From NCBI RefSeq assembly GCF_000374365.1, contig NZ_KB894115.1, forward strand, positions 62,001 through 126,000: 64,000 nt of DNA. Direction: 5' to 3'. Positions 10,434-20,694 of the stretch are shown piece by piece (position 1 is the first letter of the stretch; each line of letters starts with the position of its first letter). Source of the DNA: Bacteroides gallinarum DSM 18171 = JCM 13658 (lineage in GTDB: Bacteria > Bacteroidota > Bacteroidia > Bacteroidales > Bacteroidaceae). The position numbers and the translations under genes were made by a program. Below the pieces are notes generated by a model. It did no database searches. It saw only the letters and a program-made list of their open reading frames with translations, and had not been told where the DNA came from.

Positions 10434-10466
10434 TAAGGGAGATATCCTTCACGGACGTCTCCCTTA
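10434..10466. terminator. Hairpin terminator between flavin reductase and the lipoprotein gene
   Basis: Inverted repeat taagggaga / tctccctta (9 bp) followed by an AT-rich run ending in tttt. It lies between two convergent genes, so it may act for both. Confidence 0.7.
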
Positions 10467-10507
10467 TTAATTTTATAGAGTAAATTTATGAAAAAAAATG
10501 GTTGTGC

Positions 10508-10984
10508 TTATTCTTCCTCATCGACTTTCGCTTCTTTCACGATGTCCTCGGGAATTTTTTCACAACGTACGTATTTGTTTACATCATTTTCATTATCCTT
10601 GGCAGTCCATACCATGGAGCCTGTTTCCAGCAGGTCGGTTATGATATACTCATTGTTCCAGTCTCCGTTGCCGAAATCGTACATTCCGCTGATAATAGAA
10701 CCTAAATAAGGGTCTTCCTCGATGCTGAAACTTCCGGTAATATACCGTGCATACATGCTGTCGAACTTCTGGTACATCTCGAAAGTCTGCTCTTTCCGGT
10801 TGAAAGTCACATAACAGTACGTACCTTCCGCCAGGGGCTGCCCGTTCCATTCGGAAAGTTCCCATGTCCCGTTCAAGTTGGCAGGAGTCACTGCAAGTGT
10901 AGGAATTACCGCTTCATCGTCGTCGCAGGCAGAGAAGCAGCACAGGAAGGCAAATAAAGCCATTAAGTTGAAAATATTCTTCAT
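10508..10984 (-). CDS. Lipocalin-like lipoprotein
   Basis: 158-residue lipoprotein with a hydrophobic leader and lipobox (CCFSACDDD), so Cys is probably lipidated. After a short linker the NLNGTWELSEWNGQPL stretch and the following beta-rich body resemble the small lipocalin-like proteins common in Bacteroides. The C-terminus is acidic (EAKVDEEE). It is the last gene of the leftward SusCD operon, 22 bases after the DUF1573 gene. Its ligand is unknown. Confidence 0.7.
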   Translation of the reverse strand: MKNIFNLMALFAFLCCFSACDDDEAVIPTLAVTPANLNGTWELSEWNGQPLAEGTYCYVTFNRKEQTFEMYQKFDSMYARYITGSFSIEEDPYLGSIISGMYDFGNGDWNNEYIITDLLETGSMVWTAKDNENDVNKYVRCEKIPEDIVKEAKVDEEE

Positions 10985-11006
10985 ATTCGTTTTCTTGTTT
11001 TTATCG

Positions 11007-11828
11007 TTACTTGATACAGTTTACTTTGATGTCGAGCGTCCGATCTGACGGCCGTGCGTCCAGTCCCTCTATTATAACCGGAAAGCTGAACTGCCCTCCT
11101 TTCCCGTGGGGAATCTTCGAGGCATCGACGGTTATTACGATGTCCGCCTCCTCTCCCGGGTTTATAACTTCGGGCTCTGTGCGGAACGTGGCGAAACCGG
11201 GTATGATTACTGCGGACAGTCTCAGTGGCTTTTCCCCGCTGTTTCCGCATAAAATCCTTTCGGTCTGCCTTTTTCCGGGCGCTACTTCCTTGAACTCCAT
11301 TCGCTTCTGTTTCAGCCTCAGTTTCCCCATTGCGTAAGGGTATCTTGCCCATTGTCCTGCCGCCGGCAATACGTTGCCTATGAGCGTCAGCTTCGCTACG
11401 GGGGCTTTTTCTGATTGTGCGAGATATACGAATGCATTCGTATCCACCGTTCCCGGATGATTTTTGGGGTTGTACACCAATGTGATGTCCCTCTTTCCTC
11501 CCGGTTCTATGTCTCCCGCCTCTACGTGTGCAACTGCACATCCGCAGGTTGTCCTAACTCTTTCCAGGCGGACGGTCTTTTCACTGATGTTGGTGCATAC
11601 GAACCTGTATGTTCCCGGTTCATCGTCCTCCGTCAGTGTTCCGATGTCTTGCACCGTCCTGTCGAAGCGTATTATCTGTTTCGCCTCCTTCATCAGAGGA
11701 GGATTTATCAGGGAATCGATTCTTTCTTGTGAGAGGAAACGGACATCCCGTTTCTGGGCATTCACCATTCGGAATTGTCCGGTTCCTACACAAAATAAAA
11801 GCAACTGTATCCAAATAATCGGTTTCAT
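11007..11828 (-). CDS. DUF1573 domain-containing exported protein
   Basis: 273 residues with a signal peptide (IQLLLFCVGTGQF). DUF1573 Ig-like segments carry the typical TTCGCAVAHV motif near residue 93 and GKRDITLVYNP. A second similar domain near the C-terminus contains the PGEEADIVITVDAS stretch. These domains are common in secreted or cell-surface Bacteroidetes proteins, without a defined activity. It sits between the S8 peptidase and the last lipoprotein of the same operon, with 12-22 base gaps. Confidence 0.85.
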   Translation of the reverse strand: MKPIIWIQLLLFCVGTGQFRMVNAQKRDVRFLSQERIDSLINPPLMKEAKQIIRFDRTVQDIGTLTEDDEPGTYRFVCTNISEKTVRLERVRTTCGCAVAHVEAGDIEPGGKRDITLVYNPKNHPGTVDTNAFVYLAQSEKAPVAKLTLIGNVLPAAGQWARYPYAMGKLRLKQKRMEFKEVAPGKRQTERILCGNSGEKPLRLSAVIIPGFATFRTEPEVINPGEEADIVITVDASKIPHGKGGQFSFPVIIEGLDARPSDRTLDIKVNCIK

Positions 11829-11840
11829 TGATTACTTAAA

Positions 11841-13934
11841 TTACATCCACCCGTTATCGTTTGCATTTTTGCGAACTGTTACAGTGATAGTCTGTTCCTC
11901 TCCGTTGCTTGCCTTTACGGTAATCTTGGCAGCTCCGGTTTTTACTCCGGTCACTTTCATAAGCGTATTCTCGGTACTTACCGTAGCAACGGTTTCGTCG
12001 GACGATGTACAAGTGTAAGTCAGGTTTTCACCGTCGATGAAATAGTAAGCCAGGTTGAGGGTCGATGTAGCCGATTCTGCCACATATACGTTAGGAACTT
12101 TCATATCCGAACCGCTTCCTGCGATACTGTTCAGCAATATTCCGGCATCTACGACTCCCGTACCCATTTTACCGATGTATTTGGATAACTCTACCTGAGT
12201 AGGAGAGGCAGCTACGGAAATATGGTTTCTGTAATAGGTTTTCTTTTTACCTCCTTCATAATAGCTGTCTACCGGTTTTACCGAGTTTTTCAATAATTGT
12301 ATGAATTCGCTTGCCTTGAAATGACGTCGTTGCTGTACGGCATACGACAGTCCTAAAGCTGCTACGCCGGATACGTGCGGGCAAGCCATGGAAGTACCGT
12401 CCATATAACCGTAGGCAGGTTCTCCGTTCTTAATCATAGTAGAAAGAATGGAGCCGGAAGCTACACCGTTGTCCGGGTCGAAAAATTCCGGGTCGTCTTT
12501 TCCTACGGGATTATAGTACTCCGTGTCTCCTCCCGGTGCGCAAACATCCACTTCCACACCGAAGTTGGTATAAGAAGAAGGTGTAAAGTCAGCAGCTACC
12601 GCACTTACGGTAATACATTTGGAATATGCCCCCGGGTAGCCGGCGACTCCTGCGTATTCGTTACCGGCTGCAAAAATGGCGATACCGCCGTCGATTACGC
12701 CATTCGGCGAACCCGCATTGTTGATGAAGTAATCCAATGCTTCTTTTTCCAACGGGTAAGTCGTAGCCCATTCTTCTTCAGTAGCAGGTCCGGGAACATA
12801 TCCCTCTAATTCGCTTGCTTCCGGGGAATTGTATCCCCAACTGCATTGCAGGATAACAGCTCCGTTGTCGGCAGCATATTTTATAGCTTTGGCTTCTCCG
12901 TCCAATGTAACGCCGCTTTCGCCGGAAAATACCTGGCACGACATGATTTTTACACCGGAATCTTTCGAACCGTCTCCTCCGGCGATGCCGCATACGCCCG
13001 TGCCGTTGTTATTGGCGGCAGCAATCGTTCCGGCAACATGCGTACCGTGTCCGGTATCGCTGGCATCTGTCCATGAGATAATTCCGGTATTGCTTACAAA
13101 GTTATATCCGTATTTATCGTCTTTATATCCGTTGCCGTCCGCATCTTTTCCGGCATAGAGTTCTTCCTCATCGTTAATCCAAATATTGTCTTCCAGGTCG
13201 GGGTGGGAGTACATAACTCCTTCGTCCAGTACGGCAACGATGATAGAAGGGTCGCCTGTACACTTTTGCCATGCTTCGTAGCAGCCTACGTCGCATCCGG
13301 CTATCGATTTATTCTTTAAATCGTTTTTATTATCGAAATCATTGCTGCCCGAATTATGATAGTGCCATTGAAATTTCAATCCCGGGTCACTGAATGGGCT
13401 TGTTTCCGCTCCGCTACGTGTCATCGCTTTTTGTTGCAAAGCACTTTCGTTGATATAAGTTCGGTAGCCTTTGGTACTGTAAGCACGCTTAATGCGTGTA
13501 TTACCTTGCACTTTAGAAATTTCTCCCAATTTGCTGAGGCGATTGGCAGCTTCCTGCAAATCCGTGTTCTCGTCGAATTTCACCAGATACCACAGGTGAA
13601 GTCCGGCAGTACGGGTACGTTCTTCGTTTTGAGGGTCTACCGGGAAGATACGTTCAAAATGGTAACCGCCCAATATATCCAGCACCTCGTCAGTGGAAGG
13701 AATTCCTGAACGGGTCATGACACCGCTACTTTTGGCAGCCCTTGTCATGGTCTGGTCGAGGATATCGGTCATCTCCGGCTTGAACTTAATCAGCAACTCG
13801 CCCGAGGTGACATCTGCCGGAAGCCGAATTTCCGTCCCCCCCGTAGGGGTAGACGGTTGTTCTATGATTTCCTGCTCCGTACAGGCTGTCATCGCCAGGG
13901 AGAAGAGTGCTATATAGATGAATCTTTTCTTCAT
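11841..13934 (-). CDS. S8 (subtilisin-like) serine peptidase lipoprotein
   Basis: 697-residue lipoprotein (lipobox MTACTEQE). An N-terminal inhibitor-like propeptide region (about 35-150) precedes the subtilase domain. The catalytic triad is intact: Asp237 in VAVLDEGV, His296 in GHGTHVAG and Ser515 in GTSMACPHVSG; the oxyanion Asn lies in AAGNEYA. A C-terminal Ig/BIG2-like domain (from about 610, with ATVSTENTLMKVTG) probably binds or spaces. As a surface or periplasmic lipoprotein it could cut proteins for the neighbouring SusCD importer. That role is inferred from the operon. Confidence 0.93.
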   Translation of the reverse strand: MKKRFIYIALFSLAMTACTEQEIIEQPSTPTGGTEIRLPADVTSGELLIKFKPEMTDILDQTMTRAAKSSGVMTRSGIPSTDEVLDILGGYHFERIFPVDPQNEERTRTAGLHLWYLVKFDENTDLQEAANRLSKLGEISKVQGNTRIKRAYSTKGYRTYINESALQQKAMTRSGAETSPFSDPGLKFQWHYHNSGSNDFDNKNDLKNKSIAGCDVGCYEAWQKCTGDPSIIVAVLDEGVMYSHPDLEDNIWINDEEELYAGKDADGNGYKDDKYGYNFVSNTGIISWTDASDTGHGTHVAGTIAAANNNGTGVCGIAGGDGSKDSGVKIMSCQVFSGESGVTLDGEAKAIKYAADNGAVILQCSWGYNSPEASELEGYVPGPATEEEWATTYPLEKEALDYFINNAGSPNGVIDGGIAIFAAGNEYAGVAGYPGAYSKCITVSAVAADFTPSSYTNFGVEVDVCAPGGDTEYYNPVGKDDPEFFDPDNGVASGSILSTMIKNGEPAYGYMDGTSMACPHVSGVAALGLSYAVQQRRHFKASEFIQLLKNSVKPVDSYYEGGKKKTYYRNHISVAASPTQVELSKYIGKMGTGVVDAGILLNSIAGSGSDMKVPNVYVAESATSTLNLAYYFIDGENLTYTCTSSDETVATVSTENTLMKVTGVKTGAAKITVKASNGEEQTITVTVRKNANDNGWM

Positions 13935-13980
13935 TGTTTCTTTTTAAAAATAATTCTTGTTAATGATATTTGTTTTCGGA

Positions 13981-15942
13981 TTATTCCGTTGTCGATGCAT
14001 TTGCTACATATCTGTAATAGTATAACGGATAAGCTACACCTTGTTCTGTGGGAGAATCAGGAGCTTCGCTACCGTAGTAGTAACTATAATCGAATTTATC
14101 AGCATTGATATTATCGAATCCCACTTTTTCACCCTCTGAATTTCTACCGTCTTCCTGCTGATTGAAGACCATGCCTTCCGGATACCATTCAACGAAATGC
14201 GGGTGGAAAAGAATCCATTTCGGCAGCGAGCCTGTCAGGAAGTTGAGGTTGATATAGAACTCACGGGCTTTTGGCAATACGCGTGGTATCTCCTGTCCTG
14301 TGACATCCTCAGGGGTTTCGCTGTTTGTATACTTAATTTTCACCGTATTATTCTCAGATAGTAACCATCTGCAAGTGTCTCCTACTAATTTATCCAGGTA
14401 ATCGTTCTCGTTAGTCGAGAAATCGCTTTCATCGTACCGAGTCCGTTTACCTGCTGCAGTCAGTGCTGCATCTACTTCATCATCATCCGGTAACTTACCT
14501 TCGATGAAATTGTAAGAAAGTTGCAATGACCTCAAATTATCCCATGTCAATAAATCCAAGAACGCTTGTCTTTCTCTTGTTTCACTACTTATGTTGATAT
14601 GAAGACCTAAATCTTCTTTATTTTTATCCTTCGGACTCAGGTCGTAGTATGAATCTGTAAGGCGGCATCCTGTCAGAGTCAATGAGTGGAGTTTCTTGAA
14701 TTCCTTCTCATTAACAACTTCCATTATATCCGCTAATGAAGTAAAGTTGTTACTTCCCAAGTTCAGTGTTTCCAACTTATCACCTAAATTAATGAAGTTG
14801 TCAGGTAATTTATTCATACCGTAGGAAATCACGCTAAGATTTTTCAGATATTTCAAATCACAGATTTCTTCACCTAAAGAAACAGTACGTGTCTGACGGT
14901 TGGTATTACTCTGGATAGTGAACGATTCCAGGTATTTCAGATAACGTATTTCCTTAGGCAAGGTTTCACCGTCTTTTAAGTCGAACATCATAAGTTGCAA
15001 AGAACGTACGCGTCCTACAGCTTCTGCCTCGGGCAAATTCTCGTCAGTAGCTTCCCAAAGGGTTACATAATCCCAATTTTGCATACTTTCACTGGTATCG
15101 AAAGTTATCATACTTTGTATTTTTTCGTTGATTGTAACGATTGCCAGTGAGTCACCCGAACGGTTATCTTCAATTTTCAAAGCCGGCTTTTGGGTTACCG
15201 TCAAGAGAACCGACTCAATCGGATTACCGTCATTATCCACTAACTGGTCTTCTTCCGGATTTTCCGGTACCAGCTTGATTTTAGCGATACGGGTATAAGG
15301 AGCAGTATTCATTTCCCAGCGGAAACGTGCCTTGATTGTACGCGGACGTGCTTTTCTATCCAGATTTACTTCCAGTTCGCTGTCTTTTGGCATAGTCAGC
15401 CAATCTTTCGATTCACTTTCGACTTCGTTTTTCTCCTCCTCTGTCATGGATTCTTCTGCAAAAGAATACACTATATTTTCATCGATTTTGAAGTTGACAT
15501 TGGTCGAAATCGTAACATCGAAATAACGCTTGTCATATTCTGCAGAATTCTCAATTTCTATTTCCGATTCTTTTAACAGAATTTGCTTTCCGAAACCGAA
15601 CTGCGTTATAGTAATTACTTTAGGTTCCTGGCCGTCCAGAGAGAAACGTACCTGTGACGTACGTGAAGTATTCTCCAATGTGGAGTCGATAGCCAGGGTA
15701 CAATCTGCCGAACCTATACCGTTTGCCGGAGAAACAGCTATCCACGGTTTCGAGGCACTTGCCACCCAGTTGGAGTAAGAAGAAACAGCAACGCTTTCAG
15801 TTCCCCCTTCAGGGCCTATTGTAATTTCTTCTTTATCCACTGCAATGCCACCTGCTATTGCCGGTTCATCATCATCCTTGCACGAGGTTATAAACCCCAT
15901 GCAAAGAATCAATCCTAATGTTATTTTACTTAAATATTTCAT
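13981..15942 (-). CDS. BACON domain and leucine-rich-repeat lipoprotein
   Basis: 653 residues. Lipobox ITSCKDDDE is followed by a BACON domain (about 30-115; SSYSNWVASASKPWIAVSP is the typical core). A second BACON-like segment comes next, then leucine-rich repeats (about 330-500; for example LETLNLGSNNFTSL and LRSLQLSYNFIEGKLP). BACON domains mediate carbohydrate or protein binding at the surface, and LRRs bind proteins. It lies between the S8 peptidase and the DUF4458/LRR gene, consistent with a surface capture complex. Confidence 0.82.
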   Translation of the reverse strand: MKYLSKITLGLILCMGFITSCKDDDEPAIAGGIAVDKEEITIGPEGGTESVAVSSYSNWVASASKPWIAVSPANGIGSADCTLAIDSTLENTSRTSQVRFSLDGQEPKVITITQFGFGKQILLKESEIEIENSAEYDKRYFDVTISTNVNFKIDENIVYSFAEESMTEEEKNEVESESKDWLTMPKDSELEVNLDRKARPRTIKARFRWEMNTAPYTRIAKIKLVPENPEEDQLVDNDGNPIESVLLTVTQKPALKIEDNRSGDSLAIVTINEKIQSMITFDTSESMQNWDYVTLWEATDENLPEAEAVGRVRSLQLMMFDLKDGETLPKEIRYLKYLESFTIQSNTNRQTRTVSLGEEICDLKYLKNLSVISYGMNKLPDNFINLGDKLETLNLGSNNFTSLADIMEVVNEKEFKKLHSLTLTGCRLTDSYYDLSPKDKNKEDLGLHINISSETRERQAFLDLLTWDNLRSLQLSYNFIEGKLPDDDEVDAALTAAGKRTRYDESDFSTNENDYLDKLVGDTCRWLLSENNTVKIKYTNSETPEDVTGQEIPRVLPKAREFYINLNFLTGSLPKWILFHPHFVEWYPEGMVFNQQEDGRNSEGEKVGFDNINADKFDYSYYYGSEAPDSPTEQGVAYPLYYYRYVANASTTE

Positions 15943-15960
15943 TAATAGAATTTTATTAGT

Positions 15961-18717
15961 TTATCGTTTAATATCCAAAGCATCACAACCGCGAATATCC
16001 TGAGTCTTGTCATAAAAGAGTTTATACAGACCGGCTTCGATATAAGGACATACGCTCGTCAAATCGATAGAGATATTCGGATTATCCTGAATATCCAGTA
16101 TCCAAAGCTGGGGAGTCATTGTTTCGTTTACTTTGCGGATATCGTTCGAGCCGATTTGCAGTTGAATCAGGCTTGGGCAAGTCGTGATTCCTTCCGGCCA
16201 TTCGCGCAAAATACGGTTTCCTTCCGCATCGCGTTGGTGGCGAATACCGAATGCCTGTAACTGACTACTGTTCAACGGCTCTGTCGGGAATTTCGAGAAA
16301 CAGTTATAGCTCACATCCATATTTTGCAAATAAGGCAATGTGGTTGCCCGGAAATCATCGGACAGTTTTGTCAGTTTATTGAAACGCAGGTCGATTACAG
16401 ACAATAAGTGCGTATTCTTGTAATTTCCATTTTTCGGTTTTAAAGAATTCTCAGGAATTTCCGTCATCAGGTTATTACTCAAATCGATAGTAGTAATAGG
16501 AGAACCTTTTGAGAATAATTCCGTCGGGAATTTTGTTATTTCATTGTTCGACAGTGATATGGTAGACGCATTGATTCCATTGAAATCACTTTCAGAACAA
16601 TTTATGTTCTTACCAGCGTCGGAACCTATCATATTATATGAAAAATCAACCGAACCCATTACATAGACAGAACTCGCATTGAAAATATTAGGAATATACT
16701 TTAATTTATTGTGTGCAAAACTTAACGTTTCAACTTGGTCTGTAAATCCACAGAAATTGTCTGGAATCTCTGTGATTTCATTGTAATCCAAAGTTAAGGT
16801 TGCCAGTTTTACATGCGAACCGAAAGCTTCCAATTTTCCTTTAAGTTGATTCTGAATGCAATCGAGTAAACCTAATTTTTCCATTTTTGCCAATGATTCG
16901 CTTGGAGGAAATTTTGTTAAATTATTGTATCCTAAATAAAGAATTTGCAGTTTGGCGCCTACTGGTGCGTCCGCCAGTCTTTTCCAGTCTGCGGTAAGTT
17001 GTTCGCCCGTGCCGTTTTTGGTTCCGTTCAGCCCGTCGATACCTTTGTTGCAGGCAACATTGAGCAACTGCAGTTCGGGAAGGTCGAACAGGAATTCGGG
17101 AAACTTTGTCAGGTTAGGACAGTTGTAAAGCTCTACATCCGTCAACTCCGTCATGTTCTTCCAACTCCATGAACTGCTTTCAGTTTCATATTCTTTTGCA
17201 TATTCAGATTCTGCATTTTCCCAATCCTCACAGATATCCTCTGCTTTAATAGGAGAATTGGCTATATAAAGCTGCTGCAGTTTAGTCAAACGCATAATTG
17301 CTTTTGAGATAAACGTAATGTTGTTGGTAGTCTGCCCAATCTGAGTATCTTTGAGCTGGATACGATTGTTTGTCTTGATTTTCTTATGTTCGGGATTTCT
17401 GTTGATACCGTCTTTTAAGAGGTCCGACATATTTTCCCGCGGGTCATAATCCAGGAAATGTTCTTTATAATGCATACGCATTTTCTGTTTCTGCGCATCA
17501 GTCATATCTGGAGTAATTCCATTCGGACCGAACAATCTGCCATTTATTTTTTCATTGTGCGAACCAAAAGAGAGAACTTTTAATTCCGTCAACTGTCCGA
17601 TAGCGTCCGGAACCCTTCCTTTTGCACCGAATCCTTCCAGACTCAAACTGATGACACGGCCTTTATCATTCAGACTTACTCCTGGCTGATCGCCCCACAT
17701 ATCTATTTCTTTATTGAAATTCCATGTAGCGCCGGCAGGAGTACCATCACCGTAATAACTCCATTCTTTTCCGTGCAAAGCTTCCCATATTTCTTTCAGC
17801 GCTATATAATCTTTGATGTATTCTGCTGTTTTGGAAAGTTGAATAGGTACTGTAGCCTCTGTTTTCTTATTGTTTTCAACAACAAAAGACTCTCCCGAAA
17901 CAGTTTTACCATCCAAAGTTGTTTTACTGCTTCCACTTTTTTTATATATCGTATATCCGGTTACTTTGTAAGTTCCTTGTGGCAACCAGATTACAGAGTC
18001 ACAACTGGCTGTACCGATATCCATGTATTTATCATTGGGATTATCCGCATCCTGATGTTCTTTGTAGTCTTCTTCATAAGATACTTTCAGGTTTGTAATC
18101 GTTGTCTTTGCGTGACTGAATGTATTGGTTATTGTAACATCCATGATTTGGATATCTTGAAATAAATAATCAGGCTCACCAGTAGCTTCTTCCCCGCTTG
18201 CACGGGTGGTAAGTCCGTCTTTAATCAGTTTGAAAGTTACCATACCCCGGGAAACAGCTTCAGCAGTCAAATCTTTTTGTTGAAGTCCTCCGCTGACAAT
18301 GGTAAATTCATCGTCCTCGCCAACCGAACCGGCCAGTAACTCTTCATCCAGTCCGTCGTATAGATAGTAACCGACTATTTTATATGTACCGACAAGCAAT
18401 TGCAACTTATCACTGCGCAAACCGAATTCGGCATTTTCGTCGCTATAAGAGTTCAGACGTAAAGTCTGTGAGATTGTTACACCTTCATGCAACATTACCA
18501 CATTTATTTTCTGCGCCTCAGATAATAAATCGAGTTTATCTTTTGCGCGAGTAGCTGCTCCTTCTTCAATAGTTTTTTTATAAAGTTTGAACTGCACATA
18601 ACCATACTGGCTTTGTAGTTCCTTATCGTCGTCGGAGCATCCTGTTACCATTATCATTGTCAGCAAGCTGACAATGAATGGTAAGAAAAATATCGAATAT
18701 AATTTTTGTAGATTCAT
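15961..18717 (-). CDS. DUF4458 and leucine-rich-repeat surface lipoprotein
   Basis: 918 residues with a long hydrophobic leader and lipobox MVTGCSDDD. Two DUF4458-like beta domains occupy the N-terminal 300 residues (YVQFKLYK to EATVPIQLS). A large LRR region follows from about 340 to the end, with repeats such as LTKFPPSESLAKMEKLGLLD and ITTIDLSNNLMTEIP. The LRR face suggests binding of proteins or glycoproteins. It is 18 bases upstream of the BACON/LRR gene in the same transcript. Confidence 0.82.
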   Translation of the reverse strand: MNLQKLYSIFFLPFIVSLLTMIMVTGCSDDDKELQSQYGYVQFKLYKKTIEEGAATRAKDKLDLLSEAQKINVVMLHEGVTISQTLRLNSYSDENAEFGLRSDKLQLLVGTYKIVGYYLYDGLDEELLAGSVGEDDEFTIVSGGLQQKDLTAEAVSRGMVTFKLIKDGLTTRASGEEATGEPDYLFQDIQIMDVTITNTFSHAKTTITNLKVSYEEDYKEHQDADNPNDKYMDIGTASCDSVIWLPQGTYKVTGYTIYKKSGSSKTTLDGKTVSGESFVVENNKKTEATVPIQLSKTAEYIKDYIALKEIWEALHGKEWSYYGDGTPAGATWNFNKEIDMWGDQPGVSLNDKGRVISLSLEGFGAKGRVPDAIGQLTELKVLSFGSHNEKINGRLFGPNGITPDMTDAQKQKMRMHYKEHFLDYDPRENMSDLLKDGINRNPEHKKIKTNNRIQLKDTQIGQTTNNITFISKAIMRLTKLQQLYIANSPIKAEDICEDWENAESEYAKEYETESSSWSWKNMTELTDVELYNCPNLTKFPEFLFDLPELQLLNVACNKGIDGLNGTKNGTGEQLTADWKRLADAPVGAKLQILYLGYNNLTKFPPSESLAKMEKLGLLDCIQNQLKGKLEAFGSHVKLATLTLDYNEITEIPDNFCGFTDQVETLSFAHNKLKYIPNIFNASSVYVMGSVDFSYNMIGSDAGKNINCSESDFNGINASTISLSNNEITKFPTELFSKGSPITTIDLSNNLMTEIPENSLKPKNGNYKNTHLLSVIDLRFNKLTKLSDDFRATTLPYLQNMDVSYNCFSKFPTEPLNSSQLQAFGIRHQRDAEGNRILREWPEGITTCPSLIQLQIGSNDIRKVNETMTPQLWILDIQDNPNISIDLTSVCPYIEAGLYKLFYDKTQDIRGCDALDIKR

Positions 18718-18746
18718 TTAATCTATATTAATTTTAATAGTTTATA

Positions 18747-20684
18747 TTATGCTTTACTGGCTATTATTCCATATTTATCACCATTTTCACAAATAGCTAC
18801 AACTAATATAGTTTTATCTTGTATGTCACCGAATGCTCCGAAATAAACTTCTATTTTACCTATTTCCTCATTACCCATATTATCAAATCCCCACGTAACA
18901 TCTGTTGAATTTTCAATTTTGACGCCCTCGTTATTCTCGGTCAGGTCATAAACTTCAAAATTAGTAATTGGAGAAGGTTGCATTTTGATATCGACTATAT
19001 CTCCGTTGCTTTTAGTTTCGTAAATTTCAGTCAATCCATATTTTGTTTTGAGAGTATTAGCATTAGTGCCATTATATTTAGTTGCATTAGAGCCTCCTAT
19101 TATAATGAACTTTTGTGTTCCGTCATTTTTGTATGCTTTAACAATCAACATTGCAGCCTCTGATTCATTTTCTCCTTTCACGACTATAAATATATCTTTA
19201 CCTTCTGCTTTTTCAGGATTTATTGCGATTTGGTTCTCTAATTCCATAGTTGCAAACTCATTATCAGACACCTCTGATTCATCTTCGACATAGTAACTTT
19301 TAAAAGAAGATATATTAAAAGCAACTGTTACTAAAATTCTTTCTTCTTCGGGAACTTGAAATTGTGAGATACCATTAACTTTATAAGTTGATTTATAATG
19401 ATCACTCTTTTCTCCTTCATACAAAGTACATTCAATAGCTGATTGTTGTCCTGTGCTATATTTGACTTCAAAGAATTGGCCTTCGCTGATTTCTTCGATT
19501 TCCTTTTGAGTGAATTCTATCACGAGATTGTTTTGCCCATATTTATATGCAATTTCATTTCCGTCAATAAGATTTTCTTCTAAATTATTTTCTATTTCTT
19601 TATATTGACTTCTTGAGAGGGCAAGGACATATCCATTTCTTTCTGTCTTTTCGCTTGTATCAAGAGGGTCGACTGTTAACGTAACATTACCTTTGTCTTT
19701 TCCGCAATGCATCCATGCATTTTCTTTATCCATTAACTGAAGGCTATTGTTTCGTATTTCTATGAATACTATTTCATAGTCGTCTTGCAGCGCTTTGATG
19801 GTAAATTCCAATTTATCTTGGAAAGTTGTACTACTTTCTGTACCGGATATTCCGCCACTTTTCTGGGTAAATGTCTTCCCATCTAATGATACAGTCCAAT
19901 TTGATGAGTTACTTGTAGGACTGGATATAACTATTGCATTAGCATCCATACCTTTATAGTAAACCGGGAATGAGAAAGATGCCTTTCCTGCTTCGTCAGC
20001 GAAAGTAATTACATTTTCGTCGCTTGCCTCAACCGGATATTTCTCACGATTTTCATCGTTCACGATTTGTAAACCACTTTCTACTTCTTCATCGGGTACA
20101 CCAACGAGTGAACCGTCTTTCAAAGATATCCAATCAGGGAAGTCTTTTGCTGCAAAACGGAAGTTAGCTTTCACCTTGAACGGGATGTAAGTATTGTATC
20201 CTACTTCAAGCTGCTCTATTTCATTGCCTTCCATGTCGTATATTTTCAGTTCATAACCTTTGGCAGAACGTGTGATTTCGGCAATAACAGAAGTTTGGCC
20301 TCCCATAGCCAGTTCGAGTTCGGCGACACTTGCTTCGCCTGTAGTCTGTTCACTATCCGTAACTTTAATCATTACTGTCTGTGTACCGGCGCTACCGGAT
20401 ACGGTTACATCTTCTGTTCCGTCTTTTTCAAGTTTACACCAAATGGCATTAGAGGTCAATCTCCAGTCGAGATTTGCATCGAAAGTAAACTCTTTTGTTT
20501 CACCGGCATTGCATGAAATGCTTTTCTTTTCCGGAAATTCCGGAGCTTTTGCACTTTCGCCGTTATCTTCTGAACATGAACTAACACAAAAGGCCGTGAC
20601 TAATCCAATAAGTAGCCAACTCTTACATATTCTCTTTATGTAAGAACTTTCCAATGATTTAAAACTAAGCTTTTTCATATTCAT
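18747..20684 (-). CDS. Large surface lipoprotein with BACON-like N-terminus (DUF5003-like)
   Basis: 645 residues; leader plus lipobox VSSCSEDNG. A BACON-like domain (about 50-140, with FTFDANLDWRLTSNAIW) is followed by beta-rich regions with no enzyme motif. I think it belongs with the DUF5003-type lipoproteins of Bacteroides SusCD loci, but the exact family is uncertain. An alternative start lies two codons in (MKKLSFK). It is probably a surface accessory protein of the adjacent SusCD pair. Confidence 0.68.
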   Translation of the reverse strand: MNMKKLSFKSLESSYIKRICKSWLLIGLVTAFCVSSCSEDNGESAKAPEFPEKKSISCNAGETKEFTFDANLDWRLTSNAIWCKLEKDGTEDVTVSGSAGTQTVMIKVTDSEQTTGEASVAELELAMGGQTSVIAEITRSAKGYELKIYDMEGNEIEQLEVGYNTYIPFKVKANFRFAAKDFPDWISLKDGSLVGVPDEEVESGLQIVNDENREKYPVEASDENVITFADEAGKASFSFPVYYKGMDANAIVISSPTSNSSNWTVSLDGKTFTQKSGGISGTESSTTFQDKLEFTIKALQDDYEIVFIEIRNNSLQLMDKENAWMHCGKDKGNVTLTVDPLDTSEKTERNGYVLALSRSQYKEIENNLEENLIDGNEIAYKYGQNNLVIEFTQKEIEEISEGQFFEVKYSTGQQSAIECTLYEGEKSDHYKSTYKVNGISQFQVPEEERILVTVAFNISSFKSYYVEDESEVSDNEFATMELENQIAINPEKAEGKDIFIVVKGENESEAAMLIVKAYKNDGTQKFIIIGGSNATKYNGTNANTLKTKYGLTEIYETKSNGDIVDIKMQPSPITNFEVYDLTENNEGVKIENSTDVTWGFDNMGNEEIGKIEVYFGAFGDIQDKTILVVAICENGDKYGIIASKA

Positions 20685-20694
20685 TGTTTTTTTA

